A stretch of 64,000 bases of DNA from Bacillus sp. 1780r2a1 (GTDB lineage Bacteria > Bacillota > Bacilli > Bacillales > Bacillaceae_H). Below, piece after piece: positions 41,070-51,394 of this stretch. Both the position numbers and the translations under genes were made by a program. The notes below the pieces were generated by a model that was not told the origin of the DNA, ran no database searches, and saw only the letters and a program-made list of their open reading frames with translations. The stretch's first letter is position 1. Every line of letters begins with the position of its first letter. Location of the stretch: positions 739,501 through 803,500 of the forward strand of contig CP099863.1 in assembly GCA_024134725.1 (NCBI GenBank). The letters run 5' to 3'.

Positions 41070-41168
41070 AACAAACATATACCCCTTTGTTTGACCGTGA
41101 AAAATTTCTCCCATCCCCTTGTTGTCTTAGGACAAACAAAAAGACTTGGCATTTGCCAAGTCTTTTTT
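41053..41168 (+). ncRNA. roxS: RoxS/RsaE small regulatory RNA
   Basis: A predicted 115-nt transcript with the near-invariant RsaE/RoxS core: ACAAACATACCCCTTTG, then GTGAAAAATTTCTCCCATCCCC, two C-rich single-stranded seed regions, ending in a terminator (AAAGACTTGGC / GCCAAGTCTTTTTT). This family base-pairs with ribosome sites of TCA-cycle and redox enzyme mRNAs and lowers their expression. Promoter and Rex-like site fit known NAD+/NADH control. The terminator also ends the convergent spxH gene. Confidence 0.92.
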
Positions 41169-41173
41169 GTATA

Positions 41174-42058
41174 CTAACAGCCTTTTTCTAAGCTTCTCCA
41201 AAACGTACCGTATTTCACTGGAACTTGTTCTACCAGGCGTTGAAGCTGAAGTTTTTTTAGTTCTCGCTCAGCTTGCTCAGTAGAGATATCATAAACAACG
41301 GCTACTTCTTTTGCTGCGACAAATTGAAAATAAGCTAAAAACGATCGCAGAGGTGGAAGCGGAAGTGGATTGATTTGTTCTTCTTCTAACATTTCATAAA
41401 TGATGTGTACATAAGTTTCGTATGAATAATGACCAGAAATCTTAATTCCTTCTTCTTCAACTTTTTCGTTAAAAAACACAAGTGTCGGAATGTCAGTTAC
41501 GTCCATTTCTGATGTGATTTTTAAATCGCATTGGAAGGCTTTTGTAGCATGCTCAGCGTGTAAATCTCGCACAAATTCGTCAACATCGAGTCCAATTTCT
41601 TCTGCACATTTTACAAGCACATCTTCTTTTTCAACGTTTTGTTTTTCTAAAAATAATGCTTCTCGAAGTTTTCGTAAAAAGCGAATGCCTTGTTTTTTCC
41701 CCTGTAAACCCGCAGCTTTAATTGCAATAGATGCGGCGAATGGTGTTGAAATAGGGTTTTCAAGCCACAGGTTACCGTCGCACGACATACCGGATCGGCA
41801 AGCTGTTTGTTCCCATGTTTTAGCCATATCTTCAAATTTCTTTTTTGTCCCAATGTTTAGCTGTTGTAAATTGCTGGTTAAAACATGTTTGAGGGTAATC
41901 CAGTTTCCATACTCAATCTGCAATTTTTTTAAGATAGGTTCTAGCGCCCAGCATTCTGGACAAAGTGGATCAACAAATACGTAAATTTCTAGTGGCTTCT
42001 GATTAGAACCCTGACAAAGGTGTCGCAATGATTGATGTTCGCTGTGTAAATTCTTCAA
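41174..42058 (-). CDS. spxH: ClpXP adaptor SpxH (YjbH)
   Basis: 294 aa DsbA/thioredoxin-fold protein. It carries the CPEC pair at residues 33-36 (VDPLCPECW) and the long C-terminal helical part of the YjbH family. It binds Spx and stimulates its degradation by ClpXP. Start is a TTG that overlaps the stop of yjbI (TTGA), so the two genes are translationally coupled. RBS AAAGGA is 8 nt upstream. The Spx substrate is encoded in the same window. Confidence 0.94.
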   Translation of the reverse strand: MKNLHSEHQSLRHLCQGSNQKPLEIYVFVDPLCPECWALEPILKKLQIEYGNWITLKHVLTSNLQQLNIGTKKKFEDMAKTWEQTACRSGMSCDGNLWLENPISTPFAASIAIKAAGLQGKKQGIRFLRKLREALFLEKQNVEKEDVLVKCAEEIGLDVDEFVRDLHAEHATKAFQCDLKITSEMDVTDIPTLVFFNEKVEEEGIKISGHYSYETYVHIIYEMLEEEQINPLPLPPLRSFLAYFQFVAAKEVAVVYDISTEQAERELKKLQLQRLVEQVPVKYGTFWRSLEKGC

Positions 42059-42465
42059 TGTGAAAATCCTTTCTCATCGTTCTGTTCGTGTGAATTAACC
42101 ATATGTTGAGCAGTCAGAATGAGCCGGTGATAAAGTTCATCTCGTAACGGACCTTCTAAGCCAATTTCATCCATTGCCTCATGCATACAATGAAGCCATG
42201 CTTTTGCGCGAGCTGGCGTAATCTCAAAAGGCAAATGTCTTGCACGTAACATAGGGTGTCCATGTTCTTCAGTATATAGAGCCGGCCCGCCTAAATATTG
42301 TGTTAAAAATTGTTTTTGCTTTCGTGTTGTTTCCGTTAAATCTATTGGAAAGATAGGGGCTAAATCTGGGTGACTAGCTACCCTATTATAAAAAGCATCA
42401 ACAAGTTTGGAAATCGTATGTTCACCGCCCAATAGTTCGTAGGGAGATTTGACTTTTTCTTTCAT
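42055..42465 (-). CDS. yjbI: Truncated hemoglobin (group II)
   Basis: 136 aa. The 2-on-2 globin pattern is clear: [21 protein letters not shown] at the start, the FLTQYLGGP region, and the proximal His in [10 protein letters not shown]. The fold binds heme and O2 and may handle NO or peroxide. It is upstream of and coupled with spxH, as in B. subtilis, suggesting a shared role in redox stress. ATG with an AAAGGAG ribosome site. Confidence 0.95.
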   Translation of the reverse strand: MKEKVKSPYELLGGEHTISKLVDAFYNRVASHPDLAPIFPIDLTETTRKQKQFLTQYLGGPALYTEEHGHPMLRARHLPFEITPARAKAWLHCMHEAMDEIGLEGPLRDELYHRLILTAQHMVNSHEQNDEKGFSH

Positions 42466-42541
42466 GTTGATAACTCCTTTATCCTAGAAATATACTCCAT
42501 CAAGTGTAATGGAGTAGTACCATCGTTTTTCTTAATTTTAG

Positions 42542-42700
42542 CAGTGTACCTTATTTATCTCAAACTATCCGCTTCAAACAGAAAAGGTGATAGGGTAGCT
42601 AGATAAAGAAATCAGTGAAAAAGTAGCAGAGTTCATAGAAAAAATTTCTTCACATACCTTTTCCGAAAATGATGAGTTGCTTTCTATGCATTATAAGTAG
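42542..42700 (+). pseudogene. Possible decayed reading frame between yjbI and yjbJ
   Basis: A plus-strand frame reads QCTLFISNYPLQTEKVIG, then TAG (42596-42598), then LDKEISEKVAEFIEKISS...SMHYK and a stop at 42698-42700, overlapping the end of yjbJ. The amphipathic-helix composition looks protein-like, but no start codon with a ribosome site is seen and a stop interrupts it. Chance opening cannot be excluded. Confidence 0.25.
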
Positions 42701-43328
42701 ACGTAATTTTAGCAACATAATTTTGTGTTTCTTTAAAAGGCGGAATACCACCGTATTTATCGACATTTCCTGGCCCTGCGTTATAGGCGGCAAGAGCAAG
42801 CTTAACGTTCCCGTTATATTTATCAAGCATTTGCCGTAAATATTTTGCGCCTCCTAAAATGTTTTCTCGAGGGTTAAGCGCATTTTGAACGCCAAGGTAG
42901 TTAGCCGTTGCGGGCATGAGCTGCATTAATCCTAATGCACCTGCATAGCTTTTGGCATTAGGATTAAAGTTAGATTCTTGTTTAATCACAGCTGAAATTA
43001 ATTTAGGATCTAGATTATATTTCGAAGCTGCTTCATTAATCAGATCATCAAAGCGTGATCCAGTGATTGGTGATGTAGGCGAACTTCTTCTTTGAACCTG
43101 CTTATTGACATAAGGATCCGCATTCATTTTCAGAGGCAGAACATTAGATGCAAAAGTGAGTTGAGCTGTTGGCTCATTAGCACCTGTCTCTTCAGATATA
43201 TATTGTGCCAAAATGTTTGCAAATATCGACGGATTTAAAAGTGTTGCAGGTGAAGTTGTCGGTTGCTTTGCCGTAAATGTTTGCAAAGTCTGTAGCTGTA
43301 ACCACGTTTGATAAGCTCGAACATCCAT
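42684..43328 (-). CDS. yjbJ: Lytic transglycosylase, SLT domain (YjbJ)
   Basis: 214 aa. C-terminal goose-lysozyme-like SLT domain (about 100-214) with catalytic Glu in [21 protein letters not shown], and [14 protein letters not shown]. It cleaves peptidoglycan glycan strands. No obvious signal peptide, although the N-terminal 70 residues may be a linker. The ATG at 43328 follows GAGGAAT by 8 nt; a GTG at 43343 is the alternative and lies in the yjbK stop region. Four bases separate it from yjbK. Confidence 0.9.
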   Translation of the reverse strand: MDVRAYQTWLQLQTLQTFTAKQPTTSPATLLNPSIFANILAQYISEETGANEPTAQLTFASNVLPLKMNADPYVNKQVQRRSSPTSPITGSRFDDLINEAASKYNLDPKLISAVIKQESNFNPNAKSYAGALGLMQLMPATANYLGVQNALNPRENILGGAKYLRQMLDKYNGNVKLALAAYNAGPGNVDKYGGIPPFKETQNYVAKITSTYNA

Positions 43329-43332
43329 TGAT

Positions 43333-43923
43333 TTATTCCTCACTTAATAATTGATATTTGCGATCGTAAAAACGTTTGATCTTGTTCGCTGTATTACGCT
43401 TAGGGATTTCAAAGTCTTGCAGTAAGTTCTCGAATGCAAGTAGTCCTTGTTTTTCATCCTGAACTTCATACTCAATCTCTACATCATCGGTGTCCAAATA
43501 AAAACTATGGTCAAATACAAGCAAACCGCTCTTGTATTCAATTTCTGCTCGGTACGTTTGGAGTGTGCCAAAGTAAGTGAGGTCTGCTGATGATACACCA
43601 AGCTGCTGGAGAGCTACTGCCATTTCAGTTGGAAAGTTCTCTTTTTCAGTCATCAGCTCTTGTGCTTGTGGCTCTGTAATCTCAACATGTGTTTCTAATA
43701 ACCCATTTTCATGAGGCTGCTTTAAAGTTAAAACAAACTTTCCATTTTTGTTTCGAATTCGTAAAGCAGCTCCTGCGCTTTTTAGCTGAAAGTCATTTGT
43801 ATCAAAATAATGATTTTCCTGCATGATAAAATCACGGTCTGTTAGTTGGAAATAAGCTAGTAATTTTTTAAATTCACTCTTGTTTACTAAGTTTTTAAAT
43901 TCAATTTCAATTTCTTGTTTCAT
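43333..43923 (-). CDS. yjbK: CYTH-domain protein (YjbK)
   Basis: 196 aa. Starts with the CYTH signature EIEIEFK, followed by [26 protein letters not shown] and YKIKRFYD-type basic strands, the eight-stranded tunnel fold that binds triphosphates. Function is likely a tripolyphosphatase or nucleotide-binding role; adenylate cyclase activity is less likely. Operon with yjbJ. Confidence 0.9.
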   Translation of the reverse strand: MKQEIEIEFKNLVNKSEFKKLLAYFQLTDRDFIMQENHYFDTNDFQLKSAGAALRIRNKNGKFVLTLKQPHENGLLETHVEITEPQAQELMTEKENFPTEMAVALQQLGVSSADLTYFGTLQTYRAEIEYKSGLLVFDHSFYLDTDDVEIEYEVQDEKQGLLAFENLLQDFEIPKRNTANKIKRFYDRKYQLLSEE

Positions 43924-44231
43924 GCTACATAAGCTCCTTTATGATGGATCTGTAAGGATATATTTAATAAGACGTTTTTTTATAATGTTTAGCATACCTA
44001 TGTTTCTCTTTACGATTAGAAAAACAACTGCATTGTTATCATAAGATTTCATTTATAATCTATCATAAATTGGTTAATTTGTATCGTTAATATCTCGAAT
44101 CAATCAACGTTTTGTAAAAGAGACGACATAGAAAGTAGGAGAAAACCTGAATAGATTTCGTTTCGCTTTATTAAACCGGGTTTGAATGTGTTAAAATAAG
44201 AACGAATTGTATAGTTGGAAGGAGTATATAT
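43924..44231. other. 308-bp divergent gap between yjbK and yjbL
   Basis: AT-rich intergenic region with the promoters for yjbK (minus) and yjbL (plus). A TAAAAT box lies about 40 bp before yjbL. Nothing else could be assigned. Confidence 0.4.
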
Positions 44232-44618
44232 ATGCAAAATCGAATCGAAATCACAACCTGTGTGATGAAGAAAGATGAACTACATTTAAAGGCAGAGGCT
44301 ATTGAACAACAAATCGAGCAGATTGAAGATATGAAGCAAGTGCTTGCTGATTCAGACAATATGTCATTCGTATACATTGTGGAGGTCAACGAGCAGTTTA
44401 TGTATGTTGGACTAAGTGACAATATGTGGCCACACCTAAAGAACGTTTTACAAGATGATAAAAAAGTGTTTTTAGAAGTTAATAAGCAAGTCGTTGAGCT
44501 AACGGCTATGAAAGAAGAGTTAACATACTTAATCAGCAACATTGAAGGTAATGTAAACTACGGAGATGATATGGTAGCAAGAGTAGAAGAGGTTTTCTTA
44601 GATAAAAAAAGCAGTTAA
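44232..44618 (+). CDS. yjbL: YjbL-like protein, unknown function
   Basis: 128 aa with an N-terminal helical coiled-coil-like part (LHLKAEAIEQQIEQIEDM) and a mixed C-terminal half. Matches B. subtilis yjbL in position (yjbL-yjbM-yjbN). No catalytic motif. ATG with GGAAGGAG upstream. It is the first gene of the alarmone-synthetase/NAD-kinase operon. Confidence 0.8.
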   Translation: MQNRIEITTCVMKKDELHLKAEAIEQQIEQIEDMKQVLADSDNMSFVYIVEVNEQFMYVGLSDNMWPHLKNVLQDDKKVFLEVNKQVVELTAMKEELTYLISNIEGNVNYGDDMVARVEEVFLDKKSS

Positions 44619-44637
44619 CAAGGTGAGGGGGATAGCA

Positions 44638-45279
44638 ATGGTAAGGCATTGGGACTTATTTTTAGGACCGTATAAACAAGCGGTAGAAGAACTTAAAGTA
44701 AAGTTAAAAGGCATGCGCTCTCAATACGATATGAGGTCTACGCATTCTCCAATTGAGTTTGTAACAGGCCGAGTGAAACCCATTGCTAGTATTTTAGATA
44801 AAGCGGCGAGAAAAAACATTTCTTTAGAGCGTTTAGAGGAAGAGATGCAGGACATTGCAGGTCTACGTATGATGTGTCAATTTACAGATGACATTAAAGC
44901 AGTAGTTGAAATCCTAAGGCAGCGTACAGACTTTAAGGTAGTAGAAGAGCGAGATTATATTACTCATCAAAAAGAAAGTGGGTATCGCTCCTATCACATG
45001 GTCATTTGCTATCCTGTTCAGACCATACACGGAGAAAAGCAAATCTTAGCAGAAATTCAAATTCGTACGCTAGCGATGAATTTTTGGGCCACGATTGAAC
45101 ATTCTTTAAACTATAAATACAGTGGCAATTTTCCTCAAGAGATTAAAGAACGACTTCAACGAGCATCAGAAGCAGCTTTTCAGCTAGATGAAGAGATGTC
45201 AAAAATTCGAGGGGAAATTCAAGAAGCTCAGGTATTCTTTTCGCGTAAAAAAGAATCAGAGAAAACGGAAAATGAATAA
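44638..45279 (+). CDS. sasB: Small alarmone synthetase (SasB/RelQ, YjbM)
   Basis: 213 aa, the size of the single-domain (p)ppGpp synthetases. It makes ppGpp/pppGpp by pyrophosphate transfer to GDP/GTP. Diagnostic RelA_SpoT pieces: GRVKPIASILDK, DIAGLRMMC, ESGYRSYHMV, and EIQIRTLAMNFWATIEHSLNYKY. There is no hydrolase domain. ATG 44638 is preferred over an in-frame GTG at 44623, which lies in the GAGGGGG ribosome site. Linked to yjbL upstream and NAD kinase downstream. Confidence 0.96.
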   Translation: MVRHWDLFLGPYKQAVEELKVKLKGMRSQYDMRSTHSPIEFVTGRVKPIASILDKAARKNISLERLEEEMQDIAGLRMMCQFTDDIKAVVEILRQRTDFKVVEERDYITHQKESGYRSYHMVICYPVQTIHGEKQILAEIQIRTLAMNFWATIEHSLNYKYSGNFPQEIKERLQRASEAAFQLDEEMSKIRGEIQEAQVFFSRKKESEKTENE

Positions 45280-45328
45280 AGAATAAAAATTCATATCAGG
45301 TTTTTCAACACAGATAGGGGGGAAGAAG

Positions 45329-46132
45329 GTGAGTAATATCAAGTTTGCTATTACGTCCAGGGGCGATCAAGTTTCAAATACATTAATGCAACGAATGAAA
45401 ACGTACTTATTAGATTTTCACTTAGAGCAAGACGAAGATGAACCAGATATTGTGATTTCAGTGGGTGGAGATGGCACGTTATTGTATGCCTTTCACCATT
45501 ATCAATATCGGTTAGACAAAACGGCTTTTGTTGGAGTACATACAGGACATTTAGGGTTTTATGCAGACTGGACACCAGATGAAATTGAGAAGTTAGTCAT
45601 TGCTATTGCCAAAACACCTTATCAAGTTGTTGAATATCCACTGCTTGAGGTTATTATTCGTTACACAACCGGAGAAAAGGAAGCACGTTCTTTAGCACTC
45701 AATGAGTGCACGGTAAAAAGCGTGGAAGGCTCACTTGTTATGGATGTTGAAATTAGAGGTCAGCAGTTTGAAACATTCCGAGGGGATGGATTATGTATTT
45801 CAACTCCATCAGGAAGTACAGCTTATAATAAGTCCCTTGGAGGTGCTATTTTGCATCCGTCACTGCATGCGATTCAGATTGCCGAAATGGCTTCTATTAA
45901 TAATCGTGTGTTTCGTACAATCGGATCTCCTCTCGTGTTACCAGGACACCATACCGCTTTATTAAAACCTGTTAATTACTCAGATTTCCAAATCACCATT
46001 GATCATTTAACGTTGCTACACAAAAACGTTAAGTCTATTCAGTGTCGAGTTGCGAATGAAAAGATTCGTTTTGCACGCTTCAGAGCTTTTCCATTTTGGC
46101 AGCGAGTAAGAGATTCATTTGTATGTGACTAA
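45329..46132 (+). CDS. nadF: NAD kinase
   Basis: 267 aa. ATP-dependent phosphorylation of NAD to NADP. Signature [11 protein letters not shown] (about residue 48), the conserved NE (LNECTVKS) and [12 protein letters not shown] sites are present. Start is GTG with AGGGGGGA upstream; it gives [14 protein letters not shown]. The yjbN ortholog. Stop is directly before yjbO. Confidence 0.96.
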   Translation: MSNIKFAITSRGDQVSNTLMQRMKTYLLDFHLEQDEDEPDIVISVGGDGTLLYAFHHYQYRLDKTAFVGVHTGHLGFYADWTPDEIEKLVIAIAKTPYQVVEYPLLEVIIRYTTGEKEARSLALNECTVKSVEGSLVMDVEIRGQQFETFRGDGLCISTPSGSTAYNKSLGGAILHPSLHAIQIAEMASINNRVFRTIGSPLVLPGHHTALLKPVNYSDFQITIDHLTLLHKNVKSIQCRVANEKIRFARFRAFPFWQRVRDSFVCD

Positions 46133-46147
46133 GTGGAGAGATATGAT

Positions 46148-47050
46148 ATGCACAAGCTATTTACGTTAACCTGGAACGTAACGGATTCATTTAGTGGCTC
46201 TTTATTACGTGACTTTTTAAAAAGACAACATATATCTCGAGCTGCATTAACAGATATTAAGTTTAAGGGTGGCTGTATTGAAGTAAATGACGAGAAAGTA
46301 AATGTTCGGTATAAACTTACTACTGGAGACTTTGTAAAAGTAACGTTTCCACTTGAATATCCAAGTGAAAGTCTTAAACCTGCATGCCTACCGTTAGATG
46401 TGATTTATGAAGATGACTACTTGTTGGTCATTAATAAATCCGCTGGGATGCCTAGTATTCCAACACGAGAGCACCTGGATGATTCGCTAAGCAATGCGCT
46501 GCTGTTTTACTATGAGCAAAACAGTATTGCTTCTACCATTCACTTAGTAAATAGGTTAGATCGTGATACTTCAGGTTTATTAATAGTCGCTAAGTATCGA
46601 CACGTTCATTTCTTATTTTCTCAAGCTCAAGAGCAACGAGCAATTAAGCGTACATATCGTGCGCTTGTTCACGGAACCCTTTCTAAAAAAGAGGGGGTAA
46701 TTAACGTTCCAATTGGAAGGAAGAACGGTAGTATCATTGAAAGAGTGGTACGTTCAGATGGTCAGTATGCTGTTACGCACTACAAAGTGATTGAAGAGTA
46801 CGATGGATTTTCCGAAGTGGACTTACAGCTGGATACAGGGCGTACGCACCAAATTCGTGTTCATATGGAGTATGTGGGGAATCCTTTACTCGGCGACTCT
46901 CTATACGGTGGAAGCAGAGAGAGAATAAGCAGACAGGCGCTACATAGCTATAAGCTCACATTCTTTCATCCCATTTTGCAACGGGAAGTATCATTTCAAT
47001 CACCGCTTCCTGATGATATGCAGCGTTTGGTTCAACAAAGCAGAGGGTAA
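46148..47050 (+). CDS. yjbO: RluA-family pseudouridine synthase (YjbO)
   Basis: 300 aa. N-terminal S4-like RNA-binding segment (about 20-65, LRDFLKRQHISRAAL) and catalytic domain with VNRLDRDTSGLLIVAK (catalytic Asp) and GRTHQIRVH. Isomerises uridine in rRNA or tRNA; target unknown. The ATG at 46148 has GGAG at a good distance. A GTG at 46133 lies directly after the nadF stop. Confidence 0.93.
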   Translation: MHKLFTLTWNVTDSFSGSLLRDFLKRQHISRAALTDIKFKGGCIEVNDEKVNVRYKLTTGDFVKVTFPLEYPSESLKPACLPLDVIYEDDYLLVINKSAGMPSIPTREHLDDSLSNALLFYYEQNSIASTIHLVNRLDRDTSGLLIVAKYRHVHFLFSQAQEQRAIKRTYRALVHGTLSKKEGVINVPIGRKNGSIIERVVRSDGQYAVTHYKVIEEYDGFSEVDLQLDTGRTHQIRVHMEYVGNPLLGDSLYGGSRERISRQALHSYKLTFFHPILQREVSFQSPLPDDMQRLVQQSRG

Positions 47051-47055
47051 ATACG

Positions 47056-47087
47056 ATAAGAGCACTACTCGTGAGTAGTGCTCTTAT
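47056..47087. terminator. Bidirectional hairpin between yjbO and prpE
   Basis: A 15-bp perfect stem (ATAAGAGCACTACTC and complement) with a 2-nt loop. It lacks a long T-tract, but sits between convergent genes. Confidence 0.75.
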
Positions 47088-47088
47088 G

Positions 47089-47823
47089 CTATCCTTTAAA
47101 CTTTTCAGCTACATAAGGCATAGAAGAAGACACGGAAACAAGCTCTTTTTCAGGGTAGCGAAACGCAGTTAACTTGCCGCCAAATACAGCTCCCGTATCA
47201 ATATTAATAGTGTTGTTACGTAGCTTAGGAGACGTAATGGGTGTGTGACCGTAAACAACCAATGGCGTTCCATTGTAGTGTTGAGCCCAGTCATTCCGCA
47301 CAGGTGATCCGTCTGGATGGGTTTCTCCAGTAATGTCTCCGTATAAAACAAACGTTTTAACTTTTTTATCGCTTCGACCAATATAGTCTGCCCGAATTCC
47401 AGCGTGTGCAATAACAAGCTGTTCATGTTTTAAGTGAACATAAAGAGGGGCATTCTCATAAAGTTCCATAAACTTATGTTTAATATCTTGCTGCTGCGTT
47501 TGGGAGAGGGCATTATATTCAGCTACGGTTGTTTCTAACCCATGTTTAATTTGGACTTTGTTTCCTTTGAAAAATCGATAAAGCTTATTGCAGTGGTTTC
47601 CAGGGCAGTAATAAGCTTTTTTTTGTTTAACAACGAGATGCCAAACAAGCTCGATTACCTTTAAGGAGTGAGGTCCTCGGTCCATCAAGTCTCCTACAAA
47701 GGCTAAGTGTCTATTTTCTGGATGGACGGGATAGGAAGAGTTCCAGCTATAGCCTAGTTTAGTTGTTAATTCTACAAGCTCATCGTAGCAGCCATGAATA
47801 TCTCCGATTATATCTAGCTTCAC
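47089..47823 (-). CDS. prpE: Bis(5'-nucleosyl)-tetraphosphatase PrpE
   Basis: 244 aa metallophosphoesterase. Calcineurin-type motifs: [10 protein letters not shown] (residues 7-16), [17 protein letters not shown] and VYGHTPI near residue 195. It hydrolyses Ap4A and related dinucleotides and affects spore germination in B. subtilis. Start is GTG. Convergent with yjbO; divergent from mgtE. Confidence 0.93.
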   Translation of the reverse strand: MKLDIIGDIHGCYDELVELTTKLGYSWNSSYPVHPENRHLAFVGDLMDRGPHSLKVIELVWHLVVKQKKAYYCPGNHCNKLYRFFKGNKVQIKHGLETTVAEYNALSQTQQQDIKHKFMELYENAPLYVHLKHEQLVIAHAGIRADYIGRSDKKVKTFVLYGDITGETHPDGSPVRNDWAQHYNGTPLVVYGHTPITSPKLRNNTINIDTGAVFGGKLTAFRYPEKELVSVSSSMPYVAEKFKG

Positions 47824-48044
47824 ATTTCTTCACGCTCTTTTCTAATGAATTTTGTATCGTTTGAAAAATAAACCTTTTAGGATGTAGAAATTTCATTCTA
47901 TATTGTGCAAACTATCGATAAGATTTATCACATAATACTTAGATAAACAGAAGTTTTTAAGATTTTACTACGAGTTATGAGTTGAAATCTAGTTCATTTC
48001 ATAATACAGTAAGGGAAGTTTTGTTCTGAGAGGAGGAAATAGTT

Positions 48045-49421
48045 ATGACTGAATCAATGGAAAGAGAAGAACAAAAGAGACTTCAAGAAGACTTGATTAA
48101 CTTGCTCAAAGAAAATAAAATTGATGCATTTCGAGAAGAGTTTCTAGAGATGCACCCGTATGATCAAGGTCAGTTTTTTGAAGAGCTAGACGAAGATTTG
48201 CGATTTGCTCTCTATGAAATGCTTTCTCCAGAAGAAATGGCTGACATTTTCGAACAGGTGGAAGTGCCTGAAGAAGACTATCAGGATTTGCTTTCAGAGA
48301 TGCACCCAACCTTTGCTGCGGATATGCTAGCTGAGATGTCAACGGATGACGCAGTTGATGTTTTAAACGAGTTGGATAAAGAGCAAGTAGCGAGCTATTT
48401 AACCATTATGGATGAAGAAGCAGCGGATGAAATTAAAGAATTACTTCACTATGAAGAGTACACGGCCGGCAGTATCATGACAACAGAGTTTATCGCAATT
48501 AAAGCAAACCAAACGGTTCGCTCTGCGATGCAAATTTTAAGGAGAGAAGCTCCAGGAGCTGAAACCATTTACTATACGTTTGTTGTGGATGAACAAAAAC
48601 ATTTAGTAGGTGTTATTTCCTTAAGGGACTTAATTGTTGCAGATGAAGAAACCATGATTAGTGATGTCATGAGTGAACGTGTTGTATCGGTATCCGTTGC
48701 GGAAGACCAAGAAGAAGTTGCACGCATTATGAGGGACTATAATTTCTTAGCGTTACCCGTAGTAGACTTTCAGCAGCACCTTCTTGGAATCATTACCGTC
48801 GATGATGTGATTGATGTAATGGATGAAGAAGCATCTGACGATTACTCTAAACTCGCAGGTCTTAGCGACGTAGACGATACGGCAAGCAACAACCCTTTTA
48901 ATGCAGCTAAAAAGCGTTTACCTTGGTTAATTATTCTTTTGTTTTTAGGTTTGATGACGGCGAGTTTAATTGGGCGTTTTGAGGATACGCTAAATCAAGT
49001 AGCTATTTTAGCAATCTTTATTCCTTTAATTGGCGGAATGGCAGGGAACACCGGTACTCAAGCGCTAGCCGTAGCCGTTCGGGGAATTGCAACCGGAGAA
49101 ATTCAAGAAGAAGGAAAATTAAAGCTTCTCATTCGTGAAGCATTAACAGGTCTAATTACAGGAGGATTCTCTGGTATTGCCGTAACGCTAATTGTATACG
49201 TATGGCAGGGTGACTTGATTTTAGGAGCGCTGGTTGGCATTTCTATATTTGCAACGCTAACTGTTGCAACGATAACGGGCGCATTTATCCCGCTATTCAT
49301 GCATCGTTTGAAGATTGACCCTGCGGTGGCATCTGGACCGTTTATTACTACGATTAATGATCTTATTAGTATTTTAATTTACTTTGGATTAGCAACAACT
49401 TTTATGAGCTATTTAAAATAG
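48045..49421 (+). CDS. mgtE: Magnesium transporter MgtE
   Basis: 458 aa. Cytosolic N domain (about 20-130), two CBS domains (about 135-195 and 200-262) that sense Mg2+, and a five-helix pore-forming C-terminal domain (about 285-458) with the GMAGNTGTQ selectivity motif. A good AGAGGAGG ribosome site. No M-box Mg2+ riboswitch consensus was found in the 221 bp upstream, unlike B. subtilis mgtE (ykoK). Confidence 0.95.
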   Translation: MTESMEREEQKRLQEDLINLLKENKIDAFREEFLEMHPYDQGQFFEELDEDLRFALYEMLSPEEMADIFEQVEVPEEDYQDLLSEMHPTFAADMLAEMSTDDAVDVLNELDKEQVASYLTIMDEEAADEIKELLHYEEYTAGSIMTTEFIAIKANQTVRSAMQILRREAPGAETIYYTFVVDEQKHLVGVISLRDLIVADEETMISDVMSERVVSVSVAEDQEEVARIMRDYNFLALPVVDFQQHLLGIITVDDVIDVMDEEASDDYSKLAGLSDVDDTASNNPFNAAKKRLPWLIILLFLGLMTASLIGRFEDTLNQVAILAIFIPLIGGMAGNTGTQALAVAVRGIATGEIQEEGKLKLLIREALTGLITGGFSGIAVTLIVYVWQGDLILGALVGISIFATLTVATITGAFIPLFMHRLKIDPAVASGPFITTINDLISILIYFGLATTFMSYLK

Positions 49422-49530
49422 AGTTGTTGACAGATTAGGCATCGCCTTTTATGCTTGACATTTAAATTTAACACTGGCTTAATATACTTTCATTATACTA
49501 AGCAGGTGAAGGAAAAGGAGGGAAAAGTAG

Positions 49531-51390
49531 ATGGAACATCATGCATCCGTAACCTCACTTGTTATTGTAATTACGGTCGCTTTTTTAACACCAATTCTAC
49601 TTCATCGCTTTAAACTCAACGTTATCCCTGTTGTAGTAGCTGAAATTATTATGGGGTTAATTATCGGAAAAAGTGGATTTGATCTCGTTCAACAAGATAT
49701 GTGGTTAGAGACGTTGTCTACCCTTGGCTTTATCTTTTTAATGTTTTTAAGCGGGCTAGAAATTGATTTTTCTGCATTTGCAGGTGGACAAAAGAAGGAA
49801 AAGACGAAATCAGGTAAAACGATCCCAAATTCGTTTGCTGTATCAACCATTGTATTTATTGCTATTTTTGCTGTTTCCTTGTTATTATCCTATATCTTTG
49901 TCTGGACAGGGTTTATTGACAATGCGTTTCTAATGACGCTTATTATTTCAACGATTTCACTTGGCGTTGTTGTTCCAACGCTAAAGGATGCCCAGATTAT
50001 GAAGAAGTCCATTGGGCAAACCATCTTACTTATTGCAGTTATTGCAGATCTTGTGACGATGATTCTTCTTGCTGTTTTTGCATCAATTTATGCAGAGTCG
50101 GGAGGAGGAAACACATGGTTACTGCTTATTCTGTTTGCTGCCGGTGTTCTCTTCTACTTTATCGGTAAGCAGTTTAAGCATCGCTCATTCCTTGAAACAA
50201 TGTCTAAAGGAACGGTTCAGATTGATACGCGGGCAGTATTTGCTCTTATTATTATCCTAGTGGGACTTTCTGAATCAATTGGAGCGGAAAATATCTTAGG
50301 AGCCTTTTTAGCGGGTGTGCTTGTATCACTGCTTGCTCCAGATAAAAATCTCGTGCATAAACTAGATTCCTTCGGCTACGGGTTTTTAATTCCCATCTTT
50401 TTTGTAATGGTTGGAGTAGACCTTGATATTTGGTCGTTGTTTGGAGATTCAAAAGTACTTCTTCTAATGCCTTTATTGCTGTTAGCTTTATTGTTATCAA
50501 AGCTGTTACCAGTAATGATTATGCGCATTTGGTACGATACAAAAACAGTGTTGGCATCAGGCTTTCTATTAACATCAACGCTTTCACTCGTTATTGCCGC
50601 AGCTACGGTTGGTGAAAATATTGGTGTCATTGATTCACAGATGTCAGGGGCTCTCATTCTAGTAGCGGTCATTACGTGTATTATTACGCCAATCGTCTTT
50701 AGAAAGCTGTTTCCAAAGCCAGAAATCAATGACAAGAAGCTTAAAATCAACATGCTTGGTGCGAATCAATTTACCCTACCAGTAATTCGAGATCTTGATT
50801 TAAATATGTATGACGTAACGATTTATCATACATCAAATGAAAAGCTAGATAACCGTACGTCTGACACTGTTTTTAATATTAATGATATTGAATCTTATGA
50901 TGTGGACTATCTAAAAAAACAAGGTATTTTAGATACAGATGTACTCGTTGTTACAACAGGAGAAGAAGAGCGCAATACATCAATTGCTTTAGCTGCCAAA
51001 GAATATGGGACAGGTCGAGTCATTGCGCGTGTTGAAACGCCAGAACTCGATGAAAAGCTAAAAGCAAATCAAGTGGAAGTCTTCTCTGTACTATTATCAA
51101 CCACAGCGCTATTAAAAGCGTTAATTGAGTCACCTACGGTTTTAAATATTTTAACGAACCAAGAGTCGGCTCTTTACCAAATCAATATGCGTAACCCAAA
51201 ATATCAGGGAGTAGAGCTTCGTAAATTTCCATTTACGGGTGATGTCATCTTTGTTCGTATCTTTAGAGGGAAAGACTCCATCGTTCCTCACGGCGATACG
51301 GAACTTGCGTTAGATGACCGGTTGATTGTAACGGGATCACGTTCCTACGTAAATGAGCTCAAAATGCTTTTAGAGTATAAAATTCGTTAA
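49531..51390 (+). CDS. yjbQ: CPA2-family monovalent cation/H+ antiporter with RCK domains (YjbQ)
   Basis: 619 aa. About 12 membrane helices (1-385) of the KefB/YhaU type, then a TrkA-N Rossmann domain (about 395-510) and a TrkA-C domain (about 535-619). Visible features: GLEIDFSAF near residue 70 and LGAFLAGVLVS in the pore. It is probably a K+(Na+)/H+ antiporter gated by nucleotide or cations. It corresponds to B. subtilis yjbQ. Its stop is followed by the dispersed element. Confidence 0.92.
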   Translation: MEHHASVTSLVIVITVAFLTPILLHRFKLNVIPVVVAEIIMGLIIGKSGFDLVQQDMWLETLSTLGFIFLMFLSGLEIDFSAFAGGQKKEKTKSGKTIPNSFAVSTIVFIAIFAVSLLLSYIFVWTGFIDNAFLMTLIISTISLGVVVPTLKDAQIMKKSIGQTILLIAVIADLVTMILLAVFASIYAESGGGNTWLLLILFAAGVLFYFIGKQFKHRSFLETMSKGTVQIDTRAVFALIIILVGLSESIGAENILGAFLAGVLVSLLAPDKNLVHKLDSFGYGFLIPIFFVMVGVDLDIWSLFGDSKVLLLMPLLLLALLLSKLLPVMIMRIWYDTKTVLASGFLLTSTLSLVIAAATVGENIGVIDSQMSGALILVAVITCIITPIVFRKLFPKPEINDKKLKINMLGANQFTLPVIRDLDLNMYDVTIYHTSNEKLDNRTSDTVFNINDIESYDVDYLKKQGILDTDVLVVTTGEEERNTSIALAAKEYGTGRVIARVETPELDEKLKANQVEVFSVLLSTTALLKALIESPTVLNILTNQESALYQINMRNPKYQGVELRKFPFTGDVIFVRIFRGKDSIVPHGDTELALDDRLIVTGSRSYVNELKMLLEYKIR

Positions 51391-51394
51391 TAAA

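Noticed and set aside
47824-48044. M-box magnesium riboswitch before mgtE
   Set aside because: No M-box consensus core or terminator pairing was visible in these 221 bp.
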